A DNA stretch of 64,000 bases, taken from the NCBI RefSeq assembly GCF_003072645.1, contig NZ_CP028897.1:2555658-2619657 (forward strand). Direction: 5' to 3'. Position numbers and translations under genes: made by a program. Below the pieces are notes generated by a model that saw nothing but the letters and a program-made list of their open reading frames with translations, was not told the DNA's origin and ran no database searches. Shown here piece by piece: positions 26,601 through 35,777 of this stretch. Source of the stretch: Dongshaea marina (GTDB lineage: Bacteria; Pseudomonadota; Gammaproteobacteria; Enterobacterales; Aeromonadaceae). Every line of letters begins with the position of its first letter. The first letter of the stretch is position 1.

Positions 26601-29600
26601 TGACTGCCAGTACTCCCTGATTTGGAACGCCCAAATTATAAGTTAGTTTTTGTGGGCTATTCATCACCTGGGCACCTTCATAGGTTGCCTCCAGAGTGAC
26701 CGACTCCGCCTTGGTGTCATCGATTGTGACCTGCACCTTACCTCCCATAACACCCTGCTTCTCTTTCATGCTTGCAGAGCCTGGTACTGTAAAGTTGAAC
26801 TTGGTGGCATCCACCTGCGCTATGGTCGGGACTCCTGTCAAAGGATTACCATGCGTATCTTTCAGCTGAACCGTCGCCACGATCGGATCCCCTGCCGCTA
26901 CACTCCTGTTATCGACAGAAAGCACTGAAGATCCCGCATCAACATTGCCTGTATTGAAGATCAGATTTTGTGGGCTATTTACCACCTGGGCACCTTCATA
27001 GGTTGCCTCCAGAGTAACCGACTCCGCCTTGGCATCATCGATTGTCACTTGCACTTTACCTCCCATAACACCCTGCTTCTCTTTCATGCTTGCAGAGCCT
27101 GGTACTGTAAAGTTGAACTTGGTGGCATCTACCTGCGCTGCGGTCGGGACTCCTTTCAAAGGATTGCCATGAGCATCTTTCAGCCGAACCGTCGCTACGA
27201 TCGGATCCCCTGCCGCTACGCGCGTGTTATCGACAGAAAGCACTGAAGATCCCGCATCAATATTGCCTGTAGTGAAGGTCAGGGGCTGTGGGCTATTCAC
27301 CACCTGGGCACCTTCATAGGCTGCCGCCAGAGTGACCGACTCCACCTTCCTATCATCGATTGTGACCTGTACCTTACCACCCGTGACACCCTGCTTATCT
27401 CCCATTCTTGCAGAGCCTGGTACTGTAAAGTTGAACTTGGCGGCATCCACCTGCGCTGTGGTCGGGACTCCTGTCAAAGGATTACCATGAGCATCTTTCA
27501 GCTGTACCGTCGCCACAATCGGATCCCCTGCTGCTACACTCCTGTTATCGACAGAAAGCACTGAAGATCCCGCATCAACATTACCTGTAGTGAAGGTCAG
27601 GGGCTGTGGGCTATTTACCACCTGGACGCCTTCATAGGCTGCCTCAAGCATAACCGACTCCGCCTTGGTGTCAGCAATTGTGACCTTTACCTTACCACCT
27701 GTGATAGCCTGCTTCTCTTTCATGCTTGCAGAGCCTGGCACCCTGAGACTAAACTGCGTGGCATCCACCTGCGCTGTAGTCGGAACTCCTGTCAAAGGAT
27801 TACCATGCGTATCTTTCAGCTGCACCGTCGCTACGATCGGCTCACCTGCCGCTACATGCGTGTTATCGACAGACAGCACTGAAGATCCCGCATCAACATT
27901 ACCTGTAGTGAAGGTCAGGGGCTGTGGGCTATTCACCACCTGGGCACCTTCATAGGCTGCCTCAAGCATAACCGACTCTGCCTTGGCATCAGCAATTGTC
28001 ACCTGCACCTTACCGCCGGTGACACCCTGCTTATCTTCCATGCTTGCAGAGCCTGGCACTCTGAACCTGAACTGGGTGGCATTCACCTGTGCCTTGGTTG
28101 GTATTCCAGTTAACGTGTTACCATGAGCATCTTTCAGCTGCACCGTAGCGACTATGGGCTCCCCGGTCTCCACCTTATTGACATCTACTGACAGCATTGA
28201 GCTCTTCGCTGAAGCTGGACCTGCTATGAAGTGAATAACATCTCCTGAATGATTCATAATTGGAGAATTATTGATCTCTATCTCTAGTTTATAGGCACCT
28301 GACTGCGTATTTGAAAAATTGGCATAGTAGATTCCTGGCTCCTGTAATGACTCGACAAGAGAAGCGGTGATTTTATTTGAACTAGATTTTTGCGGAATAG
28401 CAACTGCTACTAAGTTTTTCAAATACCCTGTTGATGGTTCTGAATCAATTGATTTTAAAGATATTCTAATCACATCATTACTTTTTCCATCTGCTATTGC
28501 ATTATCTTGAGTGATCATATAGCTCGATCTAGTTACATCTGGCCTCGCATCATTTAAGTCAACGTGAACAACATCGCTCAATTCAGCACCTTTAGAGTCT
28601 ACAACCCTATAATGAACATCATATGAGTTAAGCGGGCTCTCTGCACCAACCTTACCTTTAACAAGTGTATGATGTTCATCAGAAAAATCTACACCATAGA
28701 CATTATTTACAAACTCATCACCACTTACTTCATACTTATAGGGTGGCTTACCCCCCGAAACTGATATCAAGGGTAATGATTCATCTACAGATGTATTTCT
28801 CACCCAGTGAAACGGACCATTGTTGATGATTTTTAATGTCGATGAATTTATTTTAGTTTGTGCGTGTGCAGTTGCGTTTGTAACCGTATCAGTCACTGAA
28901 ATTGAAATATTTCTATCTATATCAATCTTTGAGCTGCGAGTTTTTTTTAGTGAGTTACTCAAAGGAAACAAATGAATCTCGTCTTTATCCTTTCCTATAA
29001 TACATTTTCCATTCAACTTAGCATAACCGCCATATCCTTGTATCTCACATTTAAGGTTATCTTGCTCAGTTGGCAATGCTGATATCCCAAATTTTATAAT
29101 TCTCTCACTATTTGGAACATGGTAATAAGAAGATTTTAACCCTATTATATGAATACCATTTTTAGGATTTGGAGTTATGTCAACAACCGTTCTTGCATTC
29201 AAATAACTACCGTCACTGGTTCTCGCTTGAATGTGCAACGGATAGCTATTTAATGAGGACACTCCCAAGTTTCTCTCACCTGATTTACTATATATATATA
29301 ATGGAGCTTTAAATAAAGGCCTCTTTATATTATTTTTGTCTAGATACTTTGAACCTAACTCATCCCATTCATAGCTTTTTATCTTATCCTCGTATTGAAC
29401 ACTTAGTGGCAGTATCTCTGAACTACCGCCAGATATTTTTATTGTTGCAGGAAGCGATATTCTAGGCTCAATTTTTTTGGTATCCAGGACCACTCGGTAA
29501 GAGCGTGCAACCTTATCGAATAACTTATCCTTAAGGTGTGTCACAACTGGATTAAATTGAAATTCAAGCTGTTTTTTTAACGGAACACCAAACCGATAAC

Positions 29601-30735
29601 TCAAAGAAAGGTTTGCAGTATCATTTGCTTCTCCACCCTGAATTTTCTCATGTTGAACAGACAGATGAACCAATGACATAGGTTGATAGTTTAACCCAAC
29701 CCCCCAGTTTATTGGGTTCCGATAAAATTGCTCAGTCCCCATGGGATCCACCTGATCGCCATACCACTGCTCTATCTTAGAAGTCACTTGGATCTGAGGA
29801 TAAAAAGGAAGCGCCTGTTTCAGTCGCAAATCCCAGCCATTGGCGGGTCTTTCCATCCGATCCTTGTAGTAATCGGACTCATGCCAGTCGGTAAGCCTAC
29901 CATAGATATTTGTGCTGATATCGGACAGATCACTCTTGTACTCACCTCCAAGACTCATCCTCTGGTTGTGGCCAGACAGATCATTGTCCCAGAAGAGGTT
30001 CCCTCCCCACATATGAGTATTGTCATCAGAGATACTCCGGTATCCAACCCCTAAGTTAAGCGTGTTACGCTCTGACTGATGGTTATAGCCAGGTTGCATA
30101 AAAACGGCGCTTTTGTTCGTCTCTGGCATCCACAGCGGAATCATGGTAGATAAACTATATTTGCCATTTTGCAGGGATGAATAGCTGCTACCTATCTGCA
30201 TATTTTTGAAAAGTGGGTGATTGATCCGATGAATTGCATCGACTCCCGTTTGGTATAAAGCATCTTGCGAACTTGAGATGAGTTGTTGCTTCGCATTTTC
30301 AGAGTCAAATTTAGGAACAGTCACCTCGGTACCAGAAACGGATAGCTGTGCTCTTTTCTTACTATGCTCAGCCCTACTTTCCGGTATCTTCCCAAAGGTT
30401 CTATGTGCCTGGAATAAAGCTATATCATTCCTTCTTTGCTTCTTGTTCCAGGCCTTCGCGACATCCTGAGCTTTTTTATCTTTGAGTGGCAGGAGTTTTC
30501 TATATGGCGCCTCAATCCCCATCAAAGATGAATCAAGGTTATTCTTGAAGTGATTTACAACTCTTGCCTTATGCTCGACATTACTCTTCGATGTCGAATC
30601 AAGTGATTCATGATGTTCCCTAGTTGAAACACTTCCAGATGACTCTCCCTGTGCAAGAGCAGTGATTGAAGATATCGAAAAACAAACAAGAATAATTAAC
30701 ACAGCATATTCAAAAAAATATTTTTTACTCATCAT
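23638..30735 (-). CDS. Giant inverse autotransporter adhesin (intimin/invasin type)
   Basis: Surface adhesin of about 2,365 residues. Signal peptide (about 1-30, hydrophobic, ending ALA), a helical periplasmic stretch, and an inverse autotransporter beta-barrel at about 165-400 (LFWDNDLSGHNQRMSLGGEY, GWDLRLKQALPFYPQ, NWGVGLNYQP). In this type V-e system the barrel at the N-terminus anchors the passenger outside. The passenger has unique Ig-like segments, then ten near-identical domains of about 106 residues (about 845-1900) with VATVQLKD.HGNPL typical of bacterial Ig-like (Big-1) repeats, three diverged domains, and a unique C-terminal tip from about 2230 rich in Gly and Trp with two cysteines. 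Unique parts are AT-richer than the neighbourhood, consistent with transfer. Several in-frame ATGs exist near 30732-30741. Confidence 0.93.
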   Translation of the reverse strand: MMSKKYFFEYAVLIILVCFSISSITALAQGESSGSVSTREHHESLDSTSKSNVEHKARVVNHFKNNLDSSLMGIEAPYRKLLPLKDKKAQDVAKAWNKKQRRNDIALFQAHRTFGKIPESRAEHSKKRAQLSVSGTEVTVPKFDSENAKQQLISSSQDALYQTGVDAIHRINHPLFKNMQIGSSYSSLQNGKYSLSTMIPLWMPETNKSAVFMQPGYNHQSERNTLNLGVGYRSISDDNTHMWGGNLFWDNDLSGHNQRMSLGGEYKSDLSDISTNIYGRLTDWHESDYYKDRMERPANGWDLRLKQALPFYPQIQVTSKIEQWYGDQVDPMGTEQFYRNPINWGVGLNYQPMSLVHLSVQHEKIQGGEANDTANLSLSYRFGVPLKKQLEFQFNPVVTHLKDKLFDKVARSYRVVLDTKKIEPRISLPATIKISGGSSEILPLSVQYEDKIKSYEWDELGSKYLDKNNIKRPLFKAPLYIYSKSGERNLGVSSLNSYPLHIQARTSDGSYLNARTVVDITPNPKNGIHIIGLKSSYYHVPNSERIIKFGISALPTEQDNLKCEIQGYGGYAKLNGKCIIGKDKDEIHLFPLSNSLKKTRSSKIDIDRNISISVTDTVTNATAHAQTKINSSTLKIINNGPFHWVRNTSVDESLPLISVSGGKPPYKYEVSGDEFVNNVYGVDFSDEHHTLVKGKVGAESPLNSYDVHYRVVDSKGAELSDVVHVDLNDARPDVTRSSYMITQDNAIADGKSNDVIRISLKSIDSEPSTGYLKNLVAVAIPQKSSSNKITASLVESLQEPGIYYANFSNTQSGAYKLEIEINNSPIMNHSGDVIHFIAGPASAKSSMLSVDVNKVETGEPIVATVQLKDAHGNTLTGIPTKAQVNATQFRFRVPGSASMEDKQGVTGGKVQVTIADAKAESVMLEAAYEGAQVVNSPQPLTFTTGNVDAGSSVLSVDNTHVAAGEPIVATVQLKDTHGNPLTGVPTTAQVDATQFSLRVPGSASMKEKQAITGGKVKVTIADTKAESVMLEAAYEGVQVVNSPQPLTFTTGNVDAGSSVLSVDNRSVAAGDPIVATVQLKDAHGNPLTGVPTTAQVDAAKFNFTVPGSARMGDKQGVTGGKVQVTIDDRKVESVTLAAAYEGAQVVNSPQPLTFTTGNIDAGSSVLSVDNTRVAAGDPIVATVRLKDAHGNPLKGVPTAAQVDATKFNFTVPGSASMKEKQGVMGGKVQVTIDDAKAESVTLEATYEGAQVVNSPQNLIFNTGNVDAGSSVLSVDNRSVAAGDPIVATVQLKDTHGNPLTGVPTIAQVDATKFNFTVPGSASMKEKQGVMGGKVQVTIDDTKAESVTLEATYEGAQVMNSPQKLTYNLGVPNQGVLAVSNNSVLAGELIIATVQLKDTHGNPLTGVPTTAQVDATQFSLRVPGSASMKEKQAITGGKVKVTIADTKAESVMLEAAYEGVQVVNSPQPLTFTTGNVDAGSSVLSVDNRSVTAGDPIVATVQLKDTHGNPLKGVPTIAQVDATKFTFTVPGSASMKEKQGVTGGKVQVTIDDTKAESVTLEATYEGAQVVNSPQNLIFNTGNVDAGSSVLSVDNRSVAAGDPIVATVRLKDAHGNPLKGVPTAAQVDATRFNFTVPGSASMKEKQGVTGGKVQVTIDDAKAESVTLEATYEGAQVVNSPQNLIFNTGNVDAGSSVLSVDNRSVAAGDPIVATVQLKDTHGNPLTGVPTIAQVDATKFTFTVPGSASMKEKQGVTGGKVQVTIDDTKAESATLEATYEGAQVVNSPQPLTFNAGDVDAGSSVLSVDNRSVAAGEPIVATVQLKDAHGNPLIGVPTIAQVNATKFNLTVPGSASMKEKQGVTGGKVQVTIDDTKAESATLVATYNHIRVLGSPKVLTFTAGNVNISSSRYEVSPTELIVNQNAQITFIAKDSYGNPTTRGFSIGDISANFDGYSGEKPSVTFSSKDQPVGHFVARFTDQKAEKVRVKVSLDTHSITANSDDESSVVFESGPAVQSNSDYAIDWAVPSKNIANGVDAAVLRVTLRDMYKNPVTNGIVSQFNQQLGGSAIESGSWINHNDGTYTLYLTDTVAEAVSPSNIKYGSMGLGLNGNGSVTFLPGPVSSKNSSYMVTVNDKLTTTSEGSITDKTGMILLELKDQHNNILSNINSSDIHVLISKNGKSATIGKIIYDSGDEKYHIPVTAYYGYPYKIAISMSSKGSNVSINPSTGGGGVITFHHRSSWFGNTRTSAPVVTLNFTDDNSFTFRSGWIIDYMGDTKHHVGNPSGGGVHRLSGQNMNELTSLEAWKHSGGWPGGYCIAKLSLKGPGVDLNIGGSNNPTENKSWAMDGVVGMDVKGDDTCVHAIRLIYEDS
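25040..28210 (-). repeat. Ten tandem ~318-bp repeats encoding Ig-like domains
   Basis: Units recur every 318 bases (landmark ATCGACAGAAAGCACTGAAG at about 25328, 25646, 25964, 26281, 26917, 27229, 27547). They keep high DNA identity, including third positions. Units 2 and 6 share a variant block (residues TQFSLRVPGSASMKEKQAIT) that differs from the other units, which indicates block duplication or gene conversion. The array is expected to vary in copy number between isolates. Confidence 0.93.
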
Positions 30736-30796
30736 ATACATCTCGTATAAGCATCAAGATATTACACTGCCATTTGATATCAATTATTAATCAAAA

Positions 30797-30842
30797 AAAA
30801 AGGAATAGATATGGGGAGATACCCCCATATCTATCCCTTTTT
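30797..30842 (-). terminator. Bidirectional-looking terminator after the LuxR-type regulator
   Basis: 12-bp stem ATAGATATGGGG / CCCCATATCTAT flanked by an A run on the left and a T run on the right. It lies between the adhesin promoter region and the regulator's 3' end and should separate the two transcripts. Confidence 0.8.
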
Positions 30843-30946
30843 GGATGGTGCTACTATTAATTAATAGCTTTAACTATATAGGCAAGATAGAGAAAGCCCA
30901 TTAAATGATAATATTTATCCACCATTCATAAGAACTGTATATTAAA

Positions 30947-31564
30947 TTACTCCAGGCCTCTCTGATTTGCATAATTGATCACATCAGCCATATTACGAGC
31001 ACCCAGCTTCTGCATAATATTTGACCTGTGGTTCTCAACGGTTTTTAGACTAATACAGAGCTCTTCTGAGATCTCTCGACTCTTATAACCTGATGCGATA
31101 AGTTTAACGATCTGCTTTTCTCTGACAGAGAGCTTACCCTTGCTAGGCTTCTCGTTATCAGGATTAGAAATAACTTCATAATTACAAAAATACCGCCCTC
31201 CAGCGATCACTGTACGGATCGCAGCAAGCAGCTCCTGCTCATCACTGTTCTTAGAAACAAATCCCGACGCACCGGCATCAATCACTTCATTAATAATATT
31301 CGTGTTATCCAAAGATGTTATGACAAGGATCTGGATATTCTCCCAGCGCCGCTTGATCTGATTGATTACATCGATGCCATGCATATCCGGAAGCATCAGA
31401 TCCAAAATGATAATATCGACCCTATTATTTAAACAATAATTATATACGGACTTACCATCATGCAGCATATCCAGGACTTCAACATTAGAGTACCCGGACA
31501 ATATCTTACTTAAAGCACCGGATATCAGTGGATGATCATCTACAATTAAAATCTTTTTATTCAT
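30947..31564 (-). CDS. LuxR/NarL-family response regulator
   Basis: 205-residue two-component transcription factor. Receiver domain at about 3-120 with DDH pocket, phospho-Asp in IIILDLMLPDMHG and K in FVSKNSDEQELL; LuxR-type helix-turn-helix at about 140-200 (LSVREKQIVKLIASGYKSREISEEL, SLKTVENHRSNIMQKLG). It is closest in layout to BvgA/EvgA-type regulators that pair with phosphorelay kinases. It lies between the adhesin gene and the hybrid kinase gene, all on the same strand, with its own terminator. Control of the adhesin is the obvious inference. Confidence 0.88.
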   Translation of the reverse strand: MNKKILIVDDHPLISGALSKILSGYSNVEVLDMLHDGKSVYNYCLNNRVDIIILDLMLPDMHGIDVINQIKRRWENIQILVITSLDNTNIINEVIDAGASGFVSKNSDEQELLAAIRTVIAGGRYFCNYEVISNPDNEKPSKGKLSVREKQIVKLIASGYKSREISEELCISLKTVENHRSNIMQKLGARNMADVINYANQRGLE

Positions 31565-31644
31565 GATGGTATTACTCCTTTTCCCTATTCTGAGAGTAAC
31601 ATCTCCCTAGTATAGAGAAATAACAACAAAGGAACCAGATAAAA

Positions 31645-31713
31645 GGCAGCCAGCGGTGGTGAAAGGGCTTAGTAAACTCACGTGACTAAGAGTGGGATTT
31701 ACCGCTGACTGCC
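31645..31713. repeat. Interrupted inverted repeat ahead of the regulator gene
   Basis: GGCAG..AGCGGT pairs with ACCGCT..CTGCC across about 45 bases, with an inner TTAGT/ACTAA. It falls in the gap (31565-31861) between kinase and regulator. A GGGGG-GATA-CCCCC hairpin at about 31747-31760 echoes the loop end of the terminator at 30797-30842. Confidence 0.45.
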
Positions 31714-31861
31714 CGAACATCATAAAACACCTATACCTCAGTGCATATGGGGGGATACCCCCAGCATGTCTGCATGGATGCCAAAGGTATGATCCAGGTC
31801 ATTGCATAACCTGGCATCGACTCATCAATGATAGGCGGCATATTCCATACCGCAAGCATAC

Positions 31862-34582
31862 TTACTCTTCAGGCTTAAGATCCTGGATCAAGGCTTCAAT
31901 CTCGCTGAGCGTCAAATCAATCTTTGCATCCCAGGAAAGCTCTCTATCATCAAGCACGCTGGATAGTTTAAAAAGCTCTTTCAACCCAGCGGTTCCGGCA
32001 CAGCCTCTCAGAGCATGGATCGCCTCAAAAAACTCCTCTTTCTGCGACTTAAGATAAGCCTGACGAGCCTTGTTAAAATAGAGCCAAAGATCATCTTCAA
32101 TAACTTCGGAGCCAATCAGACTTCGCTGTTTCGATTTTCTGGCTGACAAGTCGATCCCCCGCTGAATTTGGTAGTCAATCGCACGGTTAAGCACATCGTT
32201 AAGACTTTCACGCGATACAGGCTTCACCAGATAACCATCCATCCCTAAAGCCAATATGCTGCTGATCTCTTTCGTCTCTGCGTGTGCAGAGATTGCAATG
32301 ATCATGGCCTCCGGATCTAAGATCTCACTAGACTCATCCTTCCAACTACGGTAGGTTTCGCGACCATCCATCTCAGGCATTCTCAGATCCAGCAGGACCA
32401 GATCAAAGATAGTGACTCTTCCCATCTCCAGGGCTTCAACACCACTTTTAGCCAGAAATACTTCATGGCCAAGCTGACTGAGCATCTGACCAATAAGGAC
32501 CCGGTTTGTTTTTACATCATCCACAATAAGCACTTTCAACGACCAGGGTTGAAGCTCCTCCTTGGACGATACACTTTTTGTAGATACGTTTGACTCACAT
32601 ACCTGGTGAAGCCATTGGTATAATCGCCCGGGCAAATACCTCAGAGACTCATCAAGCTGAGCTTGCGCTGTTATTTTTAGCTCAAGCTCCCACATTGCAA
32701 GCTGAGGCTTCAGGCTGGGAGCAATCTCCACGGGCCTTTTCCGAAAATCTGATATCCTGTTGTCGGCGCCCTTTTCAACAGGCAGGCATAAGGTAAACTC
32801 ACTGCCGATCCCCAGCCTGCTACTTACCTTGATCTCTCCACCCATGAGCCTGGCAAGCTCCCTTGATAGGGACAGGCCGATACCTGTGCCAACACTAAAC
32901 TCGCTTACTTTTTCATAGTTATCAAAAACTCTGTCGATATCCTTCTCATCGATGCCGATCCCTGTATCTTTTACATCAAACAACAGCTGTCCCTGCTGGT
33001 AAGATACTTTGAGCTGGATCATGCCATGATCGGTATATTTCACAGCATTGCCGAGTAAATTCGTCAGTGTTTGGCGGATCCGTTGCTTATCTGCGATGAT
33101 GGTAACAGGTGTCCCGGGATCAACCAGCGTCTGTAGATCAACTCCTTTGTCATGAGCCTGCTGACAAATGCTCAGCATACTCTCATCAATCATCTCAAAG
33201 AGATCAAATTCCTTTACAGAAATCAGGATCACTCCGGACTCGACTCTTGAGAGATCAAGAAGGTTATTCACTATATCCAACAGTGATTTTGCAGCCGATG
33301 ATGCCGTTTCAATCAGTTTATTTTCCTCCTGACCCAGCCCTAAGTTTCTCAGAATATCCAGAGACAGCATCACTCCATTAAGGGGAGTTCGTATTTCATG
33401 GCTGATATTCGCAATGTGATCACTTTTTCTTTGGTTGGCTAATTCAGCATTTTGTTTAGCCTCAGATAACTCCTCTGTTCTTTGTTGAACCTTTAGTTCA
33501 AGATTCCTATATAAATCATCAAGCTGTGAAAGGAGTTGATTAAATTTATCTGAAAACTGCCCAAGCTCGTCGTAGCGCCCCATGGGCAGGCGAACAGAAA
33601 GATCCCCAGGCTCGATGCGATCAACCGCAGTTATGAATTTCTTCAGAGGCTGTGTCAGATCTCTTCTGATCTGATAGAAAATATAAGCCACCAGAGCAAT
33701 CAAAAAAATAAAAAACAGCACCAGCATGTGTAACACGGGTGGAAGGGAGGCCAGGACTATCTCAGATACTGGATAAGCCATGACAATCTTGATAGGGCTA
33801 TCATGAATCGACCGTTGTACCAGCATAAATTGGCCATAGCTGTAGGTGCCATCGGCCCTCTTGGCATCTTTTGTTTCAAGGTAGGCGATCGTTGCCTTGC
33901 CGAGTTTTTTATACGCATCCCCTAAACCCAGAAGGTGATCCCTCTTATAGAGAAGGAACTGATAATAGTTCACATCTCTATCACTTTCATACTCAGATAG
34001 ATCAAACTCAACGGAAAATCCAATCAGGGTATTCCCTGATATTTTCTTTGCAATATCAACGACAAAAGCACCCTGGGTTTTGTTCTTAAAGTCTCCCCAG
34101 AGATATCCATTATCTGCTGATTTTCTCAATAATGACTTGACCTCACTTTCTCGTTTCTGTAACTCTTCCGGTGATTCATATTTTCTTGAAAAAAGATACA
34201 AGTGATTTTGCGAAGAATCATATACAAATGCATCCTGATAATAGTGACTATGAATAATTCCTGCATAGGGTATAACAGAAACTCTTGTGTGCTTAACAAT
34301 AAGAGTTCTTTCATCATTTGCATGATTAACAATCACCCTCCACTTTTGAGAAAAATCACTCAGATTCAGGGTGATATCATTAATTTTATTTTTATCCTTG
34401 CTGGTAACAAGCTCTGCGATCCGCTGAAGATGCTTGATCGTATTTGACCTTATATCAAAATAGGCATGCAGCATGATAACCATAGAAAAAATGAATAGCA
34501 GTATAACAATAGCAACTATTATCTTTTTTATTAGCTCTTTAGAGAGTGACACTTTAACGGCTTGATTCATAAAAAAATCCAT
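31862..34582 (-). CDS. Hybrid histidine kinase with HAMP, REC and Hpt domains
   Basis: Membrane sensor of about 906 residues. TM1 at about 20-42, periplasmic sensor region of about 240 residues, TM2 at about 280-305, HAMP plus coiled coil (DLTQPLKKFITAVDRIEPGDLSVRL), HisKA with IANISHEIRTPLNGV, HATPase with NLLGNAVKYTDHG, DTGIGID and GTGIGLSLS, a receiver with LVLLDLRMPEMDG, and a C-terminal Hpt domain with HALRGCAGTAGL. The His-Asp-His chain matches four-step phosphorelays ending in a separate regulator, here the LuxR-type protein downstream. The start at MDFFMNQAV was preferred because the longer frame adds a leader unlike a signal anchor. The ribosome site is weak. Confidence 0.88.
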   Translation of the reverse strand: MDFFMNQAVKVSLSKELIKKIIVAIVILLFIFSMVIMLHAYFDIRSNTIKHLQRIAELVTSKDKNKINDITLNLSDFSQKWRVIVNHANDERTLIVKHTRVSVIPYAGIIHSHYYQDAFVYDSSQNHLYLFSRKYESPEELQKRESEVKSLLRKSADNGYLWGDFKNKTQGAFVVDIAKKISGNTLIGFSVEFDLSEYESDRDVNYYQFLLYKRDHLLGLGDAYKKLGKATIAYLETKDAKRADGTYSYGQFMLVQRSIHDSPIKIVMAYPVSEIVLASLPPVLHMLVLFFIFLIALVAYIFYQIRRDLTQPLKKFITAVDRIEPGDLSVRLPMGRYDELGQFSDKFNQLLSQLDDLYRNLELKVQQRTEELSEAKQNAELANQRKSDHIANISHEIRTPLNGVMLSLDILRNLGLGQEENKLIETASSAAKSLLDIVNNLLDLSRVESGVILISVKEFDLFEMIDESMLSICQQAHDKGVDLQTLVDPGTPVTIIADKQRIRQTLTNLLGNAVKYTDHGMIQLKVSYQQGQLLFDVKDTGIGIDEKDIDRVFDNYEKVSEFSVGTGIGLSLSRELARLMGGEIKVSSRLGIGSEFTLCLPVEKGADNRISDFRKRPVEIAPSLKPQLAMWELELKITAQAQLDESLRYLPGRLYQWLHQVCESNVSTKSVSSKEELQPWSLKVLIVDDVKTNRVLIGQMLSQLGHEVFLAKSGVEALEMGRVTIFDLVLLDLRMPEMDGRETYRSWKDESSEILDPEAMIIAISAHAETKEISSILALGMDGYLVKPVSRESLNDVLNRAIDYQIQRGIDLSARKSKQRSLIGSEVIEDDLWLYFNKARQAYLKSQKEEFFEAIHALRGCAGTAGLKELFKLSSVLDDRELSWDAKIDLTLSEIEALIQDLKPEE

Positions 34583-34679
34583 TTTTTGACTCTGGTTAGT
34601 ATATGTCCACTGTCCTGCATTGTCACACCATGAGCAGGCTTCAAAGGGACTGCACACATCACTCTCAGCCTGTGACTCG

Positions 34680-34764
34680 GCTAGTAAGCAACCCTCCTTA
34701 AGGGCCTGAGCGTCGGTTGCTATGAGCCAGGCCCCAACCCCTTTGAGAAGGTCCTGGTTTTTTT
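34680..34764 (+). ncRNA. Candidate structured small RNA or leader with terminator
   Basis: AGCAACC (34687-34693) pairs with GGTTGCT (34715-34721), enclosing a smaller CCTTAAGG hairpin. It is followed by a CCAGG...CCTGG hairpin and a seven-T run (34727-34764), a proper intrinsic terminator. No plus-strand gene precedes it. No clear promoter was located. Confidence 0.35.
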
Positions 34765-35138
34765 GAAAAACGCTCTGGAGCAGAAGAGTCCGTTTGCTAA
34801 AAATCTACTGGCTCTAATATCTCCCCAGAAATTGATATCACACAAGGAAATGACTCAGGATCCAGTGGTAGTGTCTAGGCTTCATACAGTCATGCATCAC
34901 TTGGACATTAACATAGTGAACGACAAGGGATTATCAAAGCCTACCTCTGTTTCAGCAGTCATGTCTGCTCACAGGGCTCATCATTCTCAATGCAGTGTTC
35001 TTTTTGGAGATAAACCCTTAGCCAACTGTTCAAATATTGCACTACACCTGTGTGTGGATGTTATGTCACAGAGCATAGGCTTCAGAGCACACTTTTCAGG
35101 AAAACAGACTCTTGATGGATGAGGTTGGAGAGAGAAAG
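34765..35138. other. Stretch without a convincing gene
   Basis: A 119-codon plus-strand frame from 34763 begins with TTG and lacks a ribosome site. Its sequence (many His and Ser, no hydrophobic core) is not convincing. An upstream leader for the following gene is more likely. Confidence 0.35.
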
Positions 35139-35486
35139 ATGAAAGAGATAAAATTCAGCATCCCACTACAACCTGACTCGGATGGTGATCTGATCGAGAG
35201 TATTCAGGGTTCATTTAAAAACTATCTCGATACGGTAGGCGACAATCGTTTAACAGACTGGATGCAGGGCTCATTAGCTAAAATTGACAGTCGTGCCATA
35301 TCAAACAGGGGCGTTGAAGTTGAGGGAATGGATATTGATGATAATAATCAATGCTTCTTTGAAATAAAGTTTGAATGGTCTATTGATTCTACCCTTGATA
35401 GCAGCTGTACAGAAGGTGTCGAGGAAGGCTGTGTTTATTTCAGGGTCAATTCAGGGACTCTGGATTGCACCCTCCCCTGCACTTAA
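35139..35486 (+). CDS. Hypothetical small acidic protein
   Basis: About 115 residues beginning MKEIKFSIPLQP, with GGAG about 9 bases upstream. Strongly acidic (DSDGDLIES, EVEGMDIDDNN), four cysteines towards the C-terminus, no signal peptide, no membrane segment. The alternating hydrophobic pattern suggests a beta-rich fold. No family recognised. The 290 bases after it (35487-35777) hold nothing supportable. Confidence 0.5.
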   Translation: MKEIKFSIPLQPDSDGDLIESIQGSFKNYLDTVGDNRLTDWMQGSLAKIDSRAISNRGVEVEGMDIDDNNQCFFEIKFEWSIDSTLDSSCTEGVEEGCVYFRVNSGTLDCTLPCT

Positions 35487-35777
35487 ACTCGGGTATTCCC
35501 ATCGTTTGCCCTGGTTCATCAAGGGGCTTAAAACTCAATATTGTCTTGCTCAATGAGATGCCTCAGTGGCTCACCATATCCACAGGGTACTGCTGGACGT
35601 TATGAATTCATCGAGAGAGCAAAACAAGAAGCCGAGCCGCTGTCAAACTAAGCGGCCAGAAAAAACATTTGTTCCCTCTGGCTTTCAGCCGATCCGGGAG
35701 CAGTCAGAGGATGAGTACCAAAGCTGCTCCTTGCTAATAACTCATTGATTATCAGACACAAATATCTCAAAACCTGC

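Noticed and set aside
25090-27955. Series of 84-96-codon plus-strand frames inside the adhesin gene
   Set aside because: Same antisense frame repeated every 318 bases by the tandem repeats; a by-product of the array.
34763-35122. 119-codon plus-strand frame
   Set aside because: TTG start inside the T run of a terminator, no ribosome site, composition unlike a folded protein.
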